DNA from: Aquificales bacterium
GTDB taxonomy: Bacteria; Aquificota; Aquificia; Aquificales; Aquificaceae
Assembly: GCA_027078675.1 (NCBI GenBank)
Contig: JALWWX010000243.1
Coordinates: 1-33,485, forward strand
DNA: 33,485 nt
Direction of reading: 5' to 3'
This document shows positions 16,249 to 25,094 of the stretch, in pieces (position 1 is the stretch's first letter; the number at the start of each line of letters is the position of its first letter). The notes under the pieces were generated by a model. That model was not told the DNA's origin. It saw only the letters and a list, made by a program, of their open reading frames with translations, and did no database searches. The position numbers and the translations under genes were made by a program.

Positions 16249-17393
16249 TGGAACATACAATACCCATAGAAATATCCATCCTCTTCATATTGGTATTTAT
16301 ATTAACCTATATACTTAAAAAAGTAGGAATACCTGCAATAATAACATTCCTTGCCGCAGGATTTCTTGGCAAGATATGGATAGATTCGTCCCATATTGAC
16401 AATCTTTATATCTTCAAAGAACTCGGCATTATACTTTTGTTTTTCTTCATAGGACTTGAATTTTCCTTTGACAGATTGAAAGGTATGCTAAACACATTTA
16501 TGCCCGCAATGGTTGATCTTATATTTAATCTTGGAATACCTTTCGTACTTCTTGTACTTATAGGGTTTGATTACCTTTCCGCCTTTATTATCGCAAGTGT
16601 TATATACCCATCAAGTACCTCCATAGTTGCAAAACTACTTGTGGATTACAGAAGGCTCGTAAATCCAGAAGCGGAATTACTACTCGGTATTCTCATATTT
16701 GAAGATATAATTGCAATAGTAATACTTACCTTCCTGTCCTACCTTACAAGTGGTTCCGAGCCGAGTTTACTTTCCGTGGGATTAAGCCTGCTAAAGATGT
16801 CCTTAATACTTATAGGCTTTTTCCTTTTGTACAAGTTTGTACTCTCAAAATTAACAAACCTAATGGATAAAGTCTCAGATGATGAAAACTTTATATTTTT
16901 GGTCTTGGGTATCGTACTTTTATTCGGTTCCTTCTTTAAAATGCAGGGTATATCTGAGGCATTGGGAGCCTTCCTTATAGGAGTAGCCATACCCCAAACA
17001 AAGATAGCCCATAACATTGAACAACATCTGTCAAGCCTCAAAGAACTCTCAATAGGTATATTCTTCTTCTTTTTCACCTACGATATAGATTTTCAATTAC
17101 CAGAAAACAAGTTCCTACTATTGCTACTTATAGTACTAAGCATATTACTTAAAGGTATATCAACATATATAGGAGCTTACATTTATGGTCTTAAAAGTAA
17201 AGCAAGGCTAAGGGCTTCCCTCTCATTTCTCTCAAGAGGTGAATTCTCAGTCATAATATCAGCACTTAATCCTTTATACAGCGGTATAACAGTACCCCTA
17301 ATACTTGTAACCGCTGTTATAGGTACCTTACTCTTTGCGGTAGCTGGTGATATAGCCAATTTTATTTATCGGAGTAAACGAAAGACCTCATAA
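16248..17393 (+). CDS. khtU: Kef/KhtU-type monovalent cation:proton antiporter (CPA2)
   Basis: 381 residues, almost wholly hydrophobic, with about 12 membrane helices. CPA2 features seen are GIPAIITFLAAGFLGK, ELGIILLFFFIGLEFS, a PSSTSIVAKLL segment, LLGILIFEDIIAIVIL with the conserved Asp of the ion site, and GALGAFLIGVAIPQT-like text. It exchanges K+ or Na+ for protons across the inner membrane. No C-terminal RCK domain is fused; the regulatory part is the separate upstream KhtT-like protein, as in khtTU operons. The 3' end overlaps the DUF374 gene by 32 bp. Confidence 0.9.
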   Translation: MEHTIPIEISILFILVFILTYILKKVGIPAIITFLAAGFLGKIWIDSSHIDNLYIFKELGIILLFFFIGLEFSFDRLKGMLNTFMPAMVDLIFNLGIPFVLLVLIGFDYLSAFIIASVIYPSSTSIVAKLLVDYRRLVNPEAELLLGILIFEDIIAIVILTFLSYLTSGSEPSLLSVGLSLLKMSLILIGFFLLYKFVLSKLTNLMDKVSDDENFIFLVLGIVLLFGSFFKMQGISEALGAFLIGVAIPQTKIAHNIEQHLSSLKELSIGIFFFFFTYDIDFQLPENKFLLLLLIVLSILLKGISTYIGAYIYGLKSKARLRASLSFLSRGEFSVIISALNPLYSGITVPLILVTAVIGTLLFAVAGDIANFIYRSKRKTS

Positions 17394-17991
17394 CTTCCTC
17401 AAGTTCTTTTCTCTTCTCCTCTATATCATCATCCTCTTTAACATATATAAGCTTTCCGAACTCTATAGTACCCCTTGTAAAAGGAAAGGGTATAAGAAAT
17501 CTGTCCCATGTATTTAATGTTTTAGCTTTGTCAAATCTAACATACATTGGCAGTATAGGACATCCGGTTTTTTGAGCAAGAAATATTATCCCTTTTCCTA
17601 CACTCAGATAAGGTCCCTTTGGGCCGTCAACAGTAAGAGCCATCTTCCCTCCCTTCTTTAAAACCTTTATTAATCTTAGCGCACCGAATCTGCCTCCCTT
17701 TGAAGGATCACCGTCTTCCGTGGAACCCCTTATGACATTGTAGCCAAGAGATTCAAGAAGGCGGGCGGAAATTTCCCCGTCTGGTGATCTGCTTGATAGT
17801 ACATATATATCCTTATCAACACCGTGAAGGGCAAGTCCCAGTGCATGACCGTGCAGAATGGCGTATATCTTCCTTCTGTCATTTTTAAAGTCATAATCCA
17901 CGTCCCATTTTATTGATTTTGACCACCACCGCAATATCTTAGCCACTATAGGAACCGCACACAGGGCTAATTTGTACTCTATATAATTCAT
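17362..17991 (-). CDS. DUF374-family lysophospholipid-acyltransferase-like protein
   Basis: 209 residues. A short hydrophobic N-terminus is followed by an acyltransferase-like domain: IYAILHGHALGLALHG (motif I His), VLSSRSPDGEISARLLESLGYNVIRGSTEDGDPSKGG, and ALTVDGPKGPYLSVGKGIIFLAQKTGCPILPMYVRFD. This is the DUF374 family, related to LPLAT and LpxL acyltransferases; it probably acylates a lipid A or KDO-lipid precursor, but the substrate is not established. No Shine-Dalgarno; TATTAA lies at -12 to -7 of the ATG. Single-gene unit. Confidence 0.87.
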   Translation of the reverse strand: MNYIEYKLALCAVPIVAKILRWWSKSIKWDVDYDFKNDRRKIYAILHGHALGLALHGVDKDIYVLSSRSPDGEISARLLESLGYNVIRGSTEDGDPSKGGRFGALRLIKVLKKGGKMALTVDGPKGPYLSVGKGIIFLAQKTGCPILPMYVRFDKAKTLNTWDRFLIPFPFTRGTIEFGKLIYVKEDDDIEEKRKELEEVMRSFVYSDK

Positions 17992-17996
17992 TATGT

Positions 17997-18031
17997 GTTA
18001 ATATTTTAAGTTAATAACTAACAAGGGAGAG
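17997..18031. promoter_or_regulatory. Divergent regulatory gap between the DUF374 gene and the dapB operon
   Basis: The 45-bp gap holds minus-strand TATTAA (17998-18003), in leaderless position for the DUF374 gene. A direct repeat GTTAATA occurs at 17997-18003 and 18010-18016 (13-bp step). A Shine-Dalgarno AAGGGAGAG (18023-18031) serves the rightward operon. The repeat may be a duplicated promoter core or an operator; not assigned. Confidence 0.35.
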
Positions 18032-18036
18032 TGGTC

Positions 18037-18285
18037 ATGGAAGAACAGTATATCGCTGTACCTTTTAGCCTGGTAGGTTTTTTCATGACGAACAAGTCAA
18101 TTGAGGAGAGTATAAGAAACGACATAACACCTGAAGAAATGGAGAAGCTCCAGAACATCATAGCTTCACTTCTCTTTAGAGAAGGAGTAAAAGTGGCTGT
18201 TTACCCGTCCGTTGTACCCCCGGATCAAGCGGAGGAAGCAGCAAAGGAACTTGAAGATCTAATTTTCGGAGAGGCGGGAGAATGA
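18037..18285 (+). CDS. Hypothetical protein, 82 residues, upstream of dapB
   Basis: I do not recognise the family. The start YIAVPFSLVGFFMTNKSIEESI is mildly hydrophobic. The remainder is two likely helices (PEEMEKLQNIIASLLFREG and PPDQAEEAAKELEDLIFGE) joined by VKVAVYPSVV. No Cys and no signal peptide are seen. ATG 18037 was preferred to GTG 18031, which lies inside the Shine-Dalgarno. The stop overlaps the dapB ATG (ATGA), so the two are coupled. A helper for the downstream operon cannot be inferred beyond that. Confidence 0.78.
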   Translation: MEEQYIAVPFSLVGFFMTNKSIEESIRNDITPEEMEKLQNIIASLLFREGVKVAVYPSVVPPDQAEEAAKELEDLIFGEAGE

Positions 18286-19076
18286 CAAAGGCGGTTATAT
18301 GCGGTGCCCTGGGAAGGATGGGTAAAGCAATTCTGGAGGTTGCGGAAGAGGATCCGGATGTTGAAATTGTAGCAGGTGTTGAACACCCAGATTGTATCAG
18401 AAGTAAGGATCTCGGTGAGGCAACCGGTATATCTTACTATAAGGGTAAGCCTCTCACCTCAAGGCTTGAAGAAGTCCTTGAATATACAGATGTTGTTGTT
18501 GATTTCTCTGGGAACCCAGCATCCGCTGTGGGTCATACCGCCCTCGCAACAGCTGACGGTAAAGCTGTAGTCATAGGTACAACAGGTTTCTCTGAAAAGG
18601 AAATAGAAGATATTAAATCTATGTCAAAGCAAGCACCCATCCTACTCTCGCCCAATATGAGCTTGGGAGTTAACTTGTTATTTAAGCTCGTTGAAATAGC
18701 ATCAAGCGTTCTAAAAGATAAGGATTTTGATATTGAACTTACGGAAATTCATCATAGATTTAAAAAGGATGCACCAAGTGGTACCGCCATGAAACTGCTT
18801 GATATAATAAAAAACTCCACGGGCAAGAAAGATATAGTTTTTGGGAGACAAGGTTTTGCAAATAGGCAAGATAAGGAGATAGGTGTTTTTGCACTTAGGG
18901 GAGGAGATGTTGTAGGAGATCATACGGTCCACTTCCTTGGCATGGGTGAAAGGATAGAGCTTACCCACAGGGCAACGAGCAGGAAAACCTTTGCAAAGGG
19001 TACTGTTGAAGCTATCAAATGGATAAAGGGAAAGTCCCCTGGTTTTTACAGTATGTTTGATGTTCTCGGACTATGA
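18282..19076 (+). CDS. dapB: 4-hydroxy-tetrahydrodipicolinate reductase
   Basis: 264 residues. The Rossmann motif GALGRMGKAI is at 8-17, with TTGFSEKE and LSPNMSLGVN in the middle. The active-site stretch TEIHHRFKKDAPSGTA carries the conserved HH and K-D-APSGT. DapB reduces the dipicolinate precursor in the lysine/diaminopimelate pathway, so it also feeds peptidoglycan synthesis with murB and ddl further along. 4-bp overlaps with the genes on both sides (ATGA each) show tight coupling. Confidence 0.96.
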   Translation: MTKAVICGALGRMGKAILEVAEEDPDVEIVAGVEHPDCIRSKDLGEATGISYYKGKPLTSRLEEVLEYTDVVVDFSGNPASAVGHTALATADGKAVVIGTTGFSEKEIEDIKSMSKQAPILLSPNMSLGVNLLFKLVEIASSVLKDKDFDIELTEIHHRFKKDAPSGTAMKLLDIIKNSTGKKDIVFGRQGFANRQDKEIGVFALRGGDVVGDHTVHFLGMGERIELTHRATSRKTFAKGTVEAIKWIKGKSPGFYSMFDVLGL

Positions 19077-21358
19077 GGGAAGCGGACCTTGAAAAACTTG
19101 AATTCTGGAAAATAAAAGAATATCTGAAAAAATTTACAAACTCGGAAGCTACGGAGAAGTATATAGATAAGATAAGACCTTTAAAAAGTAGAGAAGCAAT
19201 AAATGAAGAGATTGAGCTTTCAAAAACCTTTTTTAACATAGCGGAAAGGATTGAAATTTATAGATTTGAAGATATAGAGGATATTATTGAAAAATCAAAA
19301 ATACCTGGTGTATTCTTAAGCGTTAATGAACTGCTTAAAATACTTAACATAATTAAACTTATAAAGATAGTAAAATCGGGCATATCCGCATTTTTAGAGG
19401 AATTTCCTCATTTAAGAAAACTTCTCAAAAGTTTATATTCATTTCAACCCATTGAAGCGCTTATAGAAACAACCATTGATCCACGGGGGTTCGTTAAAGA
19501 TGAAGCAAGCGATGATCTGTACAATATAAGGTCAGAATTAAGAAAACTTGAAGAAGAAGTAAAGTCACGATTGGAACGTCTTTTTGAAAGGCCTGATACA
19601 TCCTACATATTCTCCGATAGAGTTATAACCTTAAGAAACAACAGATATGTTGTACCCGTCAAAACATCCCACTATAGAAAGTTATACGGCATAGTTCACG
19701 GTACATCCTCCACCGGGTACACAACCTATGTAGAACCACAATTCGTGGTGGAGCTTAACAACAGAATAAGCGTACTTAGGGAGAAGGAAGAGAAGGAAGT
19801 AAAGAAAGTTCTGCAGAGAATTACGAGATATGTGGGTGAAGACGGTGATAGGCTTTTAAGGAGCTTTCAAACCCTCGTTTACATAGATTACATAAAAGCA
19901 AAGTACATGTTCGCCAAAACAATAAAAGGTGTGTTTCCGCACATGGGAGATAAGGTTATCCTTAAAAATGCCAAACACCCTCTTCTCGTTTTAGAAAAAG
20001 AAAATGTTGTACCCGTTAATATAATCCTTGAAGAAAAAAAGGGGTTAATACTTACCGGTCCTAATACAGGAGGTAAAACCGTTTCCCTTAAAACACTGGG
20101 ACTACTTGCCCTTATGTTCCAATCCGCTATACCCATACCCGCGGATCCCGAAAGTGAACTACCCGTATTTGAAAATATCTTCGTTGATATAGGAGATGAA
20201 CAGAGTATACAACAAGATCTATCCACCTTCTCCTATCACATATCAAATATTGTTGATTTCCTTGATAAAGTTAATGAAAAAACACTTGTGCTTATAGATG
20301 AGCTTGGTGCAGGAACTGACCCGGTTGAAGGTTCAGCTATAGGCATAGGCCTGCTTGAATATCTTAAGGAAAAAAAAGCTTATGTATTCGTCAATACACA
20401 CCATACACCCATTAAATTGTATGCAATAAGCTCTGAATACTACATACCTGCAAGTGTAACCTTTGATAAAACTACTCTAAAACCAACCTACCAGATAATA
20501 TATAACACAATAGGTCAGAGCATGGCACTATACATAGCAGGAAGATTAGGATTGCCAGAAGAGATACTTAATATAGCAAGGAAAAAGATAGGATCTACAG
20601 GCGAAGAATATCTCAAAGCTGTTGAACTTCTTGAGGAATATACACGTGAGTATCATAAGAAACTGGAAGAAGTTGAGTCCCTTAAAGAATCCTTGGAGAG
20701 GGAAAAGGAAAAGTACAAAAGATTAAGCGAGGAATTGGAAAGAAAGAAAAAAGAAAACTGGATAAGTATAGCATCTGAAGCCTATAATTTCCTTGAAAAT
20801 CTTAAAAAGGAAGCAAGGAAATTGCTATCTGGGAACAATATAAATGAGCTTGAACGGTTTATAGAAACAAAGAAAAAGGAAATTGCTACAAAAATAGGTG
20901 ATGAAAGGATATTAAAATTCTCGGTAGGAGACTGGGTTGAGCTTGCCACAAATAGAGGTAAAAAAGGTAAGATTGAAAGAATAGAGGGTAATATAGCCAT
21001 AGTTTCTTTTGGTCATATAAAGCTAAGAGCAAAGCTAAAAGAACTTATACCCGTTAACAATAACACCAAACAATCCGACACAGAAAATGGCATATACATA
21101 AGAAAGGTTTTACCTTCTGAGTTATATCTAAAAGGCCTTAGCATAGATGAGGCATTGTTTAAGCTTGAAACCTTCTTAGAAGAGGCACACGCATCTGGTG
21201 TAAAGATGGCAAAAATTATACACGGCGTCGGAACGGGAGCAATAAAAAATGCCATAAGGGAATATTTGAAGAAGTCCCCCTATGTGGTATTTTTCAGGGA
21301 TGCATATCCCCAAGAGGGAGGTTCTGGAATAACGGTAGTATTCTTAGATAAGGAGTGA
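19073..21358 (+). CDS. mutS2: MutS2 ATPase with C-terminal Smr domain
   Basis: 761 residues. The order is a lever/clamp coiled-coil N-region, the MutS ATPase with Walker A TGPNTGGKT (about 327-335) and Walker B LVLIDELGAGTDPVEGSA (about 403-420), a long coiled coil, a KOW-like segment (FSVGDWVELATNRGKKGK) and a C-terminal Smr domain (about 680-761). There is no mismatch-recognition domain, so this is MutS2, linked to suppression of recombination and rescue of collided ribosomes. The Smr motif usually written LDxxG reads LYLKG (684-688), losing the Asp. HGVGTG (717-722) is intact. ATGA overlap with dapB; murB begins 1 bp after. Confidence 0.95.
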   Translation: MREADLEKLEFWKIKEYLKKFTNSEATEKYIDKIRPLKSREAINEEIELSKTFFNIAERIEIYRFEDIEDIIEKSKIPGVFLSVNELLKILNIIKLIKIVKSGISAFLEEFPHLRKLLKSLYSFQPIEALIETTIDPRGFVKDEASDDLYNIRSELRKLEEEVKSRLERLFERPDTSYIFSDRVITLRNNRYVVPVKTSHYRKLYGIVHGTSSTGYTTYVEPQFVVELNNRISVLREKEEKEVKKVLQRITRYVGEDGDRLLRSFQTLVYIDYIKAKYMFAKTIKGVFPHMGDKVILKNAKHPLLVLEKENVVPVNIILEEKKGLILTGPNTGGKTVSLKTLGLLALMFQSAIPIPADPESELPVFENIFVDIGDEQSIQQDLSTFSYHISNIVDFLDKVNEKTLVLIDELGAGTDPVEGSAIGIGLLEYLKEKKAYVFVNTHHTPIKLYAISSEYYIPASVTFDKTTLKPTYQIIYNTIGQSMALYIAGRLGLPEEILNIARKKIGSTGEEYLKAVELLEEYTREYHKKLEEVESLKESLEREKEKYKRLSEELERKKKENWISIASEAYNFLENLKKEARKLLSGNNINELERFIETKKKEIATKIGDERILKFSVGDWVELATNRGKKGKIERIEGNIAIVSFGHIKLRAKLKELIPVNNNTKQSDTENGIYIRKVLPSELYLKGLSIDEALFKLETFLEEAHASGVKMAKIIHGVGTGAIKNAIREYLKKSPYVVFFRDAYPQEGGSGITVVFLDKE

Positions 21359-21359
21359 T

Positions 21360-22250
21360 ATGAATATCATACACAATGCGGATCTTTCCCACTTAACGAC
21401 AATAAAAATAGGAGGAAGATGTCATACACTTGCCTTTCCTGAAACAGAAGAAGACATACGCTACCTTATAAATCTTTCAAGGGACAAAGATATGCCCGTA
21501 TATATACTCGGAAGAGGATCAAACACAATTTTCGGAAGTATAAAGGGTGTTGTTATAAATATGTCCAGATTGAGAAGTACACCGATAATAAAAGAAGGCA
21601 ACAACCATATTGAAGTAACTTTAAAAGGGGGAAATCCCTTAAGTGATCTTATAAACATATCCGTGGAAAAAAATATGGACGGTGTATATAGACTATACGG
21701 CTTTCCCGCAACAATAGGCGGTGCGGTATCAATGAATGCGGGAGCATACGGTTATGAAATTTGTAAATCTCTTAAAAGAATCAAATTTATAACATGGGAG
21801 GGTAACACCGAAGAGGCGGAAGTCAGTGACCTTTCCTTCGGTTACAGAAAATCTCCTTTTCCACACTTAGGTGTAGTTATAGAAGCAACCTTTGAGCTTT
21901 ATCCATCCTCAATTTCCGTAAAAGAAGAAATAGCAAAGATTAAAACAGACAGGATAAAAAAACAACCCATAAATATGCCCACATCCGGTTCAACCTTTAA
22001 GAATCCTAAGGAAGCCCCGGCAGGTTTATTGCTTGAAAAGTCGGGAGTTAAAGGCTTAAAAAAGGGTAATGTAATGTTCTCACAAAAACATGCAAACTTC
22101 TTAATCAACCTCGGAGGTGGAACCTTTGAAGATACGGTTTATCTGATAAAAAGGGCGGTAGAACTTGTGAAAAATGAAACGGGTATAGTACTTGAAGAGG
22201 AGGTGAGATTGGTTGAGGATAGTGGTACTGATGGGTGGAAGATCCTCTGA
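21360..22250 (+). CDS. murB: UDP-N-acetylenolpyruvoylglucosamine reductase
   Basis: 296 residues, FAD-dependent. Motifs: TTIKIGGRCHTLAFPET, ILGRGSNTIF (FAD pyrophosphate site), GFPATIGGAVSMNAGAYG, GYRKSPF, GSTFKNP with the proton-donor Ser, and QKHANFLINLGG near the end. It reduces the enolpyruvyl group to make UDP-MurNAc. The short form without the extra tyrosine loop suggests type II. The GATATG start follows mutS2 directly with GGAGTG upstream. The 3' end overlaps ddl by 38 bp, so the pair is coupled. Confidence 0.95.
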   Translation: MNIIHNADLSHLTTIKIGGRCHTLAFPETEEDIRYLINLSRDKDMPVYILGRGSNTIFGSIKGVVINMSRLRSTPIIKEGNNHIEVTLKGGNPLSDLINISVEKNMDGVYRLYGFPATIGGAVSMNAGAYGYEICKSLKRIKFITWEGNTEEAEVSDLSFGYRKSPFPHLGVVIEATFELYPSSISVKEEIAKIKTDRIKKQPINMPTSGSTFKNPKEAPAGLLLEKSGVKGLKKGNVMFSQKHANFLINLGGGTFEDTVYLIKRAVELVKNETGIVLEEEVRLVEDSGTDGWKIL

Positions 22251-23082
22251 AAGGGAAATATCACTGAAAACTGGCAAGGCTGTTGCGGAAGGCTTAAGGG
22301 AACTCGGACATGAGGTTGTAGAAATGGACCTTGACAGCAACACACCCTGTAAACTCCTTGAAATAAAACCGGACAAGGTATTTATAGCCCTCCACGGTGC
22401 CTACGGAGAGGACGGACGTATTCAAGGTATGCTTGATATACTTGGCATTCCTTACACGGGAACGGGTGTACTCGGGAGTTCTATATGTATGAGAAAGGAT
22501 ATAACAAAAAAACTCTTAGAATATCACGGTATAAAGACTCCGAGGTGGCTTGTTCCAGAGGACGAAGAGGAAGTAAAAGCATGGGATATATTTCCTTGTA
22601 TAGTAAAGCCTGTTGACGAAGGCTCAAGTGTGGATCTTTATATCTGCAACGGTAAGGATGAGCTTGTAGAAACAATATCAAATCTTCTCAATAAAGGAAA
22701 AAGGGTAATGGTTGAGGAGTTTATAAAAGGTAAAGATGTAACAGTAGGTCTTTTAAAAGGAAAACCGCTACCCCCCATAGAGATAAGACCCAAGAAGGGA
22801 ATATATGACTATGAAAGTAAATACACAAAAGGGAAGACAGAATATGTGTTTTTGGAGGACAAAGAGTTGACTGATAAGCTTTATAAAATATCTTCTTTAA
22901 TAAACGATATATTTGAGTTGAAAGATATGGCAAGGGTTGACTTTAGGATTACCGATAAAAAGGAAATATTCACCTTAGAAATCAATACCATACCAGGTAT
23001 GACTGAATTAAGCTTACTACCTATGGCTTCCGAGAAGGTAGGTATAGATTTTCGGGAGTTGTTGCATATAATTATTAGTTAA
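22213..23082 (+). CDS. ddl: D-alanine--D-alanine ligase
   Basis: 289 residues, ATP-grasp. MGGRSSEREISLKTG at the start, HGAYGEDGRIQGMLDILGIPYTGTGVLGS, CIVKPVDEGSS, and EINTIPGMTELSLLPMA with the metal-binding Glu and Asn. It joins two D-alanines for peptidoglycan precursors. The start is TTG at 22213, backed by GAGGAGGTGA about 7 nt upstream and by family alignment (RIVVLMGG); the next ATG would cut off the first strand. It lies between murB and ftsQ, as in the classic division-cell-wall cluster, of which murC, murG and ftsW are absent here. Confidence 0.95.
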   Translation: MRIVVLMGGRSSEREISLKTGKAVAEGLRELGHEVVEMDLDSNTPCKLLEIKPDKVFIALHGAYGEDGRIQGMLDILGIPYTGTGVLGSSICMRKDITKKLLEYHGIKTPRWLVPEDEEEVKAWDIFPCIVKPVDEGSSVDLYICNGKDELVETISNLLNKGKRVMVEEFIKGKDVTVGLLKGKPLPPIEIRPKKGIYDYESKYTKGKTEYVFLEDKELTDKLYKISSLINDIFELKDMARVDFRITDKKEIFTLEINTIPGMTELSLLPMASEKVGIDFRELLHIIIS

Positions 23083-23097
23083 CACGGAGGTGGGACA

Positions 23098-23838
23098 GTG
23101 CAAAGTGAGGGAAAAAGCAGGATAAAAATATATACGGGGGTTCTTTTAGGATTACTGTGGATAGCATCAATGGCTGTTCTTGGATATACACTACCCTTTT
23201 TCCTTGATAATATAAATTTTTTCAAGGCAAAGAAGATAGAAGTTTATAAAAGCAGATACATTAATGATAAAAAGATAGAGGAAGTACTAGCTCAATTCAA
23301 TTGGAATTGGCTTTTTCTGAAAGAGTCAACTGTAAAAAAACTGTTGAATGAATCGTTAGGCGGTATAGTAAAAGATGTGAGCATTGACAGGGACATTACA
23401 AAGGAAGGCATTGTATTAAAGATAAAGGTATATGAAAAGGAGCCGGTAGCTATAATTAAGGAAAACAATAAAATATATTTAGTTGACGAAAAGGGTAATA
23501 TTCTGCCTTACAGGTATATTAATGGCAAATACCCAGTTATATTCACTAATAATATTGACAACCTAAGGGAAAAGTTCGTCTTCTTTTACGAAAACATATT
23601 ATCAAGGTCTAATATAAGGGAGACTTATGTGTCCGATAATAAAATTATATTGTACTTAACCAATCCTAACGTAAAACTTCTGCTTCCGCCTCTTGAAGCA
23701 CTTAACTCCGCTGTGATAGAAAGATACTATAGTGTTATAAATATAATAATGAGCAGTAATCTGGAGAATGTAAGCGTTGACTTAAGATTCAAGAAGTTTG
23801 CCAGCCTTAAGAAACTTATAGGTATGGAGGATTTATGA
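23098..23838 (+). CDS. ftsQ: FtsQ/DivIB-type cell division protein
   Basis: 246 residues with a GTG start behind CGGAGGTGG. A short cytoplasmic tail and one membrane helix (about 11-33) lead to a POTRA domain beginning at FFKAKKIEVYKSRYIND and continuing through EKEPVAIIKENNKIYLVDEKGNILPY, typical of FtsQ. FtsQ sits in the divisome and connects the early ring to the cell-wall enzymes through FtsB/FtsL. The sequence is divergent; the call rests on topology, the POTRA pattern and the ddl-ftsQ-ftsA-ftsZ order. ATGA overlap with ftsA. Confidence 0.87.
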   Translation: MQSEGKSRIKIYTGVLLGLLWIASMAVLGYTLPFFLDNINFFKAKKIEVYKSRYINDKKIEEVLAQFNWNWLFLKESTVKKLLNESLGGIVKDVSIDRDITKEGIVLKIKVYEKEPVAIIKENNKIYLVDEKGNILPYRYINGKYPVIFTNNIDNLREKFVFFYENILSRSNIRETYVSDNKIILYLTNPNVKLLLPPLEALNSAVIERYYSVINIIMSSNLENVSVDLRFKKFASLKKLIGMEDL

Positions 23839-25082
23839 AGGTTTTTGCTTCTCTGGATGTAGGAACAAGCAAAATAGTAGCACTCATAGGAGAACTTGAC
23901 AGTCAGAAGGAATTGCATGTTATGAGCAAGGGGGAGGTGCCTTCAAGGGGTGTTGATCGCGGTTCAATAATATTTCTGAGGGACGCGAGCCATGCAATAG
24001 GCGAAGCTATAAAGGAAGTTTACAGGAAATCCGCCTTTGATATATCTGATGTAATCCTTGGTATATCCTCATCAAAGATGACAAGCCAAAATGATACGGA
24101 AGGTATAACCCTCACCTCCCAGTCCAACGAAATAACGGAAGAGCATATAAACAAACTTTTGGAGGCTGGCAGAAATAAGTTAAAGCAGGAAGGATATGAT
24201 ATACTGCATATTATCCCTAAAAGATACAAGCTTGACGATGCGGAAGGAATAATAAACCCATTAGGTCTTGTAGGATCAAAGCTTTCAGTTGACCTGCATG
24301 CTATAAAAGTTCCAACGACAGTTGTGCTTAATATGAAGAGGGCTGTTGAAGAAGCAAACATAGGTGTATCTGATACAGTTCCGAGCATTATAGCTTCAGC
24401 AGAAGCGGTTTTATTAGAAGAAGAGAAAGAAGCAGGTGTGCTTTTGATAGATATAGGAGCAGGTCTGACGGACTTCATCTTATACAGGGACGGAAGTCCC
24501 GAAGTTGTAGGTTCCGTTAATCTTGCAGGCATAAATATAACAAAGGATATATTGCAGATTATGAAACTACCCTTTGAAGATGCGGAAAGGCTTAAAAAGG
24601 AGCATGGTTATGCCATGGCAGAACTTATAAGAAACGATGAACATATAAGCATATATCGTAGGGGAGAAGATAAAGAGATAACCATAAATAAGAGTGAAAT
24701 AGCAAGTATAATACAGGCAAGGCTTGAAGAAATAATGGAAAGGGTGGTATCAAAGCTTGAAGATGCAAATGTTTCCCTTGACTATGCTAACGCCGGAGTG
24801 GTTATAACAGGCGGAACCGCAAATCTGAAGGGTATTAAAGAATTTGCAGAAAAGTACTTTAGCACATCGGTAAGAATAGGCAAACCCATAAATATAGGCA
24901 GTATAGACAACAGTATCAAAGATCCAGCCTATGCAACAGCGGTAGGTCTGCTTATACATAAGGTAAGGAATCTTGATAAGCAGGATTTCTTGGTAAGAAG
25001 TGACAACGGCATAAGAAGAAGGGAGGGTGCTTTTGTAAATCGCATTAAAAAATTTTTTGAAGACATAAAAAATATGCTCTAA
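23835..25082 (+). CDS. ftsA: Cell division protein FtsA
   Basis: 415 residues, actin fold. The phosphate-1 motif DVGTSKIVALIGE is at the N-terminus, phosphate-2 is LLIDIGAGLTDFIL, and the adenosine motif is VVITGGTANLKGI. The 1C subdomain typical of FtsA lies between these (SQSNEITEEHINKLLEAGR). The extreme C-terminus NRIKKFFEDIKNML is an amphipathic membrane-targeting helix. FtsA anchors FtsZ filaments to the membrane. It overlaps ftsQ by 4 bp; ftsZ follows after 12 bp with a strong Shine-Dalgarno. Confidence 0.96.
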   Translation: MKVFASLDVGTSKIVALIGELDSQKELHVMSKGEVPSRGVDRGSIIFLRDASHAIGEAIKEVYRKSAFDISDVILGISSSKMTSQNDTEGITLTSQSNEITEEHINKLLEAGRNKLKQEGYDILHIIPKRYKLDDAEGIINPLGLVGSKLSVDLHAIKVPTTVVLNMKRAVEEANIGVSDTVPSIIASAEAVLLEEEKEAGVLLIDIGAGLTDFILYRDGSPEVVGSVNLAGINITKDILQIMKLPFEDAERLKKEHGYAMAELIRNDEHISIYRRGEDKEITINKSEIASIIQARLEEIMERVVSKLEDANVSLDYANAGVVITGGTANLKGIKEFAEKYFSTSVRIGKPINIGSIDNSIKDPAYATAVGLLIHKVRNLDKQDFLVRSDNGIRRREGAFVNRIKKFFEDIKNML

Positions 25083-25094
25083 AGGAGGTTTAAA

